This document shows, in pieces, positions 61,792 to 64,000 of a stretch of 64,000 nucleotides of DNA. The notes under the pieces were generated by a model. It did not search any database and was not told the DNA's origin. It saw only the letters and a program-made list of their open reading frames with translations. The translations under genes and the position numbers were made by a program. Each line of letters opens with the position of its first letter. Within the stretch, counting starts at the first letter, position 1. This stretch comes from Novosphingobium sp. PP1Y. Its GTDB lineage: Bacteria > Pseudomonadota > Alphaproteobacteria > Sphingomonadales > Sphingomonadaceae. The DNA is taken from NCBI RefSeq assembly GCF_000253255.1, contig NC_015580.1:1315001-1379000 (forward strand), read 5' to 3'.

Positions 61792-63207
61792 CTAACGAGA
61801 CGCCTTTGAGGTGCGGGACTGCGCCTTGATCGCTGGTGGAAGCCATTTGCCCTCGAACATCTCGGGCTTGGGCGAATAGGCGCGGATCACGATGAAGAAG
61901 GGCCCATCGGGCGCGGGCAACCAATTGCCGTGTTCAGGGGGCGAATGGCGGATATCGATGGTAATCGACCCGTCCGCTCCCCGCTTCAGGCCCGAGGTCC
62001 GGTCACTGATAAGATAGCGTTTGAGTGGATTGGCATAGAGCGCAAAGGTTCGCGCATCGTAAAGCGTCACGGACCAGAAAGCGTTAACCGGCGGGGGATC
62101 TTTCAGCTGTAGAACATAGTCCGACGCGCTCGCGTCGAGCCGCTTGCCTGTGCCGTCGACGAACGTCGTGTAGGATGAATTTTCCTCGCGAACGTTGGCT
62201 CCGAGGCCTGCTGCGTTGGTTACCGATCGGCGCACATAGTCGAAGCCGTAATTGCCCTTGCGCACCTTTGTCCAACCCGTTCCTGTAGGTGAGCCGAGTT
62301 GTGAGCGCGACCGCTCGATGAGTGCCTGCGCCTCCCGGTAGCCATTCTCCACTGCCGCCAGCGACGTGGCATTCAAATGCGCGGGATCGAACGGCTCTGT
62401 ACCCAGAATATCGAGGATGCGAAAGCGCGAGACAAGAGCCTCTTCGCCGGGCAGGCAGCCGTCGACCCGCAGCACGTTGTCCAGCACGCGCAGGAAGCCC
62501 GCCGCGCCCGCTTCAGGCGCCGGGATTTGTCCAGTGGGCGGAGCAGAGCCGATCTCCACCCTATCCTGAAAGTCACGGGCCAGCTTGAGCTCGCGCTTCG
62601 ACTGGGCAAAGACCCGCATGAGGATCCAGACTCGCACCGAACTGGAGCGGTAAACGGTCACCCCCGGGGGCGGTGTGCCTTTCCAGTTCGGGGGGGCGAG
62701 CATGAAGCGCCCGCCCTTGAACCCGATTGTGCGGCTGCTCAGGTTTCCGGGATTACCGAATATATCGAAGATGTTGAGCGTGAAGTATTTCAGGCTGGTG
62801 GGAGGAATGTTCACTTCCACCGGACCATTTTCAAGATCGATCCAGGCTGTTGAATAAAGCGTGTCTGAGTTTGGGACCTTGAACGTTGCATAATCCGGAC
62901 CGGCCAGCTCGCGCTCGTGCGAGAAACGGTTGAAACCGGTATAGTTGGCCGAGTTGCGATCGTAGACCTGGCGATACAGCTGCTCATACTGCAGATAGGC
63001 CGACATTCCATAGATTGTCGCATCAAATGCCGTTGATTGAAGCAATGCGTCCCGTGCCGCCCGATCATCAGGAAGCAGATCGCCTGCGCTGTCACTCGAA
63101 CGACAAGAGACATCGGCTTGGGCATGTGCGGAGACCACGAAGGTTCCCGTAGAAGAGGCAATCGCCAAAAGGCAGGCAAGGGCCGTTCGGCTGGCAATTT
63201 CCTTCAT
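61792..63207 (-). CDS. DUF1254/DUF1214 secreted protein
   Basis: This 471-residue protein has a Sec signal peptide (MKEIASRTALACLLAIASS...AHAQ). It has the DUF1254 half (FKVPNSDTLYSTAWIDLENGPVEVNIP, KYFTLNIFDIFGNPGNL) and the DUF1214 half (AFWSVTLYDARTFALYANPLKRYLISDRT, NWLPAPDGPFFIVIRAYSP). It is a distant paralogue of the lipoprotein at 42153 but is not lipidated. Its reaction is unknown. Operator G lies 145 bp upstream, so it is probably part of the module 3 regulon. Confidence 0.8.
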   Translation of the reverse strand: MKEIASRTALACLLAIASSTGTFVVSAHAQADVSCRSSDSAGDLLPDDRAARDALLQSTAFDATIYGMSAYLQYEQLYRQVYDRNSANYTGFNRFSHERELAGPDYATFKVPNSDTLYSTAWIDLENGPVEVNIPPTSLKYFTLNIFDIFGNPGNLSSRTIGFKGGRFMLAPPNWKGTPPPGVTVYRSSSVRVWILMRVFAQSKRELKLARDFQDRVEIGSAPPTGQIPAPEAGAAGFLRVLDNVLRVDGCLPGEEALVSRFRILDILGTEPFDPAHLNATSLAAVENGYREAQALIERSRSQLGSPTGTGWTKVRKGNYGFDYVRRSVTNAAGLGANVREENSSYTTFVDGTGKRLDASASDYVLQLKDPPPVNAFWSVTLYDARTFALYANPLKRYLISDRTSGLKRGADGSITIDIRHSPPEHGNWLPAPDGPFFIVIRAYSPKPEMFEGKWLPPAIKAQSRTSKASR

Positions 63208-63351
63208 TCTTGAGCCGCAGGTTCTCGCCATAGGCGACGGCAATCTACGCACGGTATCCCTTTCCGCAATATGTGTTGGATCTGTGTGGAGAACAGATCA
63301 AGGCCGCGATAATCGCTCGGGAACGGAGGCTAATGCCCGTCATTCGCAATG

Positions 63352-63370
63352 TAAACCGACCGGACGGTCG
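63352..63370 (-). promoter_or_regulatory. Operator G upstream of the DUF1254 gene
   Basis: Minus-strand CCGTCCGGTCGGTTTA (63352-63367) matches operator E at 14 of 16 bases, and a TACATT that could serve as -10 follows on the minus strand. The flanks also form the palindrome CGACCG-TC-CGGTCG (centre of 63359-63370). Confidence 0.55.
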
Positions 63371-63479
63371 ACCTTCGAGATCTGCCAGTGCCGGGTTTGT
63401 GGCTGCATTGGTGGGTAGGAAGCGCTCCGACTTTCAGTCGAATACTGGCTTCAGCCACAGCCTCGCGAGGTTACAGGCT

Positions 63480-63843
63480 ATGCGCTACAAGAGCGGTTGT
63501 CACACGACATTCCATCATCGCTATCATCTCGTGTGGGCTCCGAAGTACCGCTTCAAGGTGCTCCATGGCGACGTCCGCTTGCGGGTCCGGGAGGTCATCA
63601 AGCAGGTCTGCGCAGAGATGGGCGTGACGATCATCAACGGCGCCCTGTCCTGCGATCACGTCGACATGTTCGTCGAAATCCTGCCGCATGTGTCTGCCAG
63701 CGACTTCGTGCGCCGGGCCAAGGGGCGATCATCGCGGAAGATCCAGCAGGAGCTCGACCACATCCGGTAACATCACCGATGACATCATCATGCGGTATCT
63801 CGATCGACATACCCACAAAGATGGCTTCAGCCCCGCCGCATGA
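63480..63843 (+). pseudogene. tnpA: IS200/IS605-type TnpA (Y1/HUH) transposase, decayed
   Basis: The first 96 codons (63480-63770) read MRYKSGCHTTFHHRYHLVWAP...YRFKVLHGDVRLRVREV, typical of IS200 TnpA. The HUH motif, normally DHVHMFV, is SCDHVDMFV, so the second metal His is Asp. After DHIR a stop appears. The family's continuation, GNITDDIIMRYLDRHTHKDG with the catalytic Tyr, is present downstream in another frame to TGA 63841-63843, so about 18 codons (the KRYWG...YFSTTS stretch) are deleted. The transposase cannot be active. Confidence 0.8.
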
Positions 63844-64000
63844 TCCTGCCGGCGTCAGTCGGTCAGTCAATTAGCCGTGCAGCTCCATGCCAGGGTGCTT
63901 GCCTTCGTAGCTGTCGGCGACATGGATTACTTGAGACTCTGTCATTGAATGCGTGTCCGCACCGCCGGGCCGGCCGGCTCACTCGCGATGGAGCGCCTTG
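63844..64000. other. Window end, no supported gene
   Basis: A 24-codon minus-strand frame (63871-63945) begins MTESQVIHVADSYEGKHPGM, but it is short and I do not recognise it. Nothing else is visible up to the edge. Confidence 0.3.

Noticed and set aside
63871..63945. 24-codon minus-strand frame near the window end
   Set aside because: Too short, and not recognised as any family.

Overview
The window looks like an accessory catabolic region of a sphingomonad (Sphingomonadales, Novosphingobium/Sphingobium type). The reasons are high GC, three large TonB-dependent receptors each sitting inside a degradation cluster, ATGA/GTGA-coupled operons, and many acyl-CoA, SDR and old-yellow-enzyme-type genes with families typical of that order. 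It has no rRNA, tRNA, CRISPR array or core housekeeping genes. It is a set of gene modules separated by insertion-sequence debris: nested IS3-family elements (27-1743), an IS5/IS481/IS6 pile-up (18.0-19.3 kb), an IS110 remnant (29.3 kb) and a decayed IS200-type tnpA (63.5 kb).

Module 1 (2.0-18.0 kb) is a divergon. The minus strand encodes an MFS importer, a shikimate/quinate dehydrogenase homologue, a QuiC-type 3-dehydroshikimate dehydratase, a TonB receptor, a lipoprotein hydrolase, a second secreted hydrolase, a di-haem cytochrome c and an OmpA-like protein. The plus strand encodes a TetR regulator, a tannase/feruloyl-esterase lipoprotein with the CS-D-HC signature, a second lipoprotein hydrolase paralogous to the first, and a secreted M19 dipeptidase-like enzyme. 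I infer uptake and hydrolysis of plant phenolic esters, perhaps quinate or shikimate esters, with the alicyclic part converted to protocatechuate.

Module 2 (19.6-28.9 kb) looks lower in GC by eye. It holds an MBL-fold hydrolase divergent from a TonB receptor, then DUF1330, amidohydrolase, fumarylacetoacetase-type hydrolase, acyl-CoA ligase and TetR genes. Two perfect CAATCA-N2-TGATTG operators lie in the divergent promoter region and a degenerate copy lies before the tetR gene. The substrate is unknown.

Module 3 (29.6-63.2 kb) is a large CoA-dependent degradation regulon. It has CoA ligase, SDRs, enoyl-CoA hydratases, a fused hydratase/3-hydroxyacyl-CoA dehydrogenase, acyl-CoA dehydrogenases, thiolase, an Ltp2-like thiolase with a DUF35 partner, two acyl-CoA dehydrogenase plus APH-fold kinase pairs resembling the LvaC/LvaA and ACAD10/11 route for 4-hydroxyacyl-CoAs, a TonB receptor, MFS, two DUF1254 proteins, an alkenal/enone reductase and an old yellow enzyme. 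At least seven copies of a GTCGGT-containing operator, several exactly filling the 17-bp spacer of a TTGAC(A/G) promoter, tie these operons together. The TetR gene at 49.6-50.2 kb is the likely regulator. The chemistry suggests beta-oxidation and retro-aldol or thiolytic removal of a branched or alicyclic chain (terpenoid- or steroid-like) passing through a 4-hydroxyacyl-CoA. This is inference.
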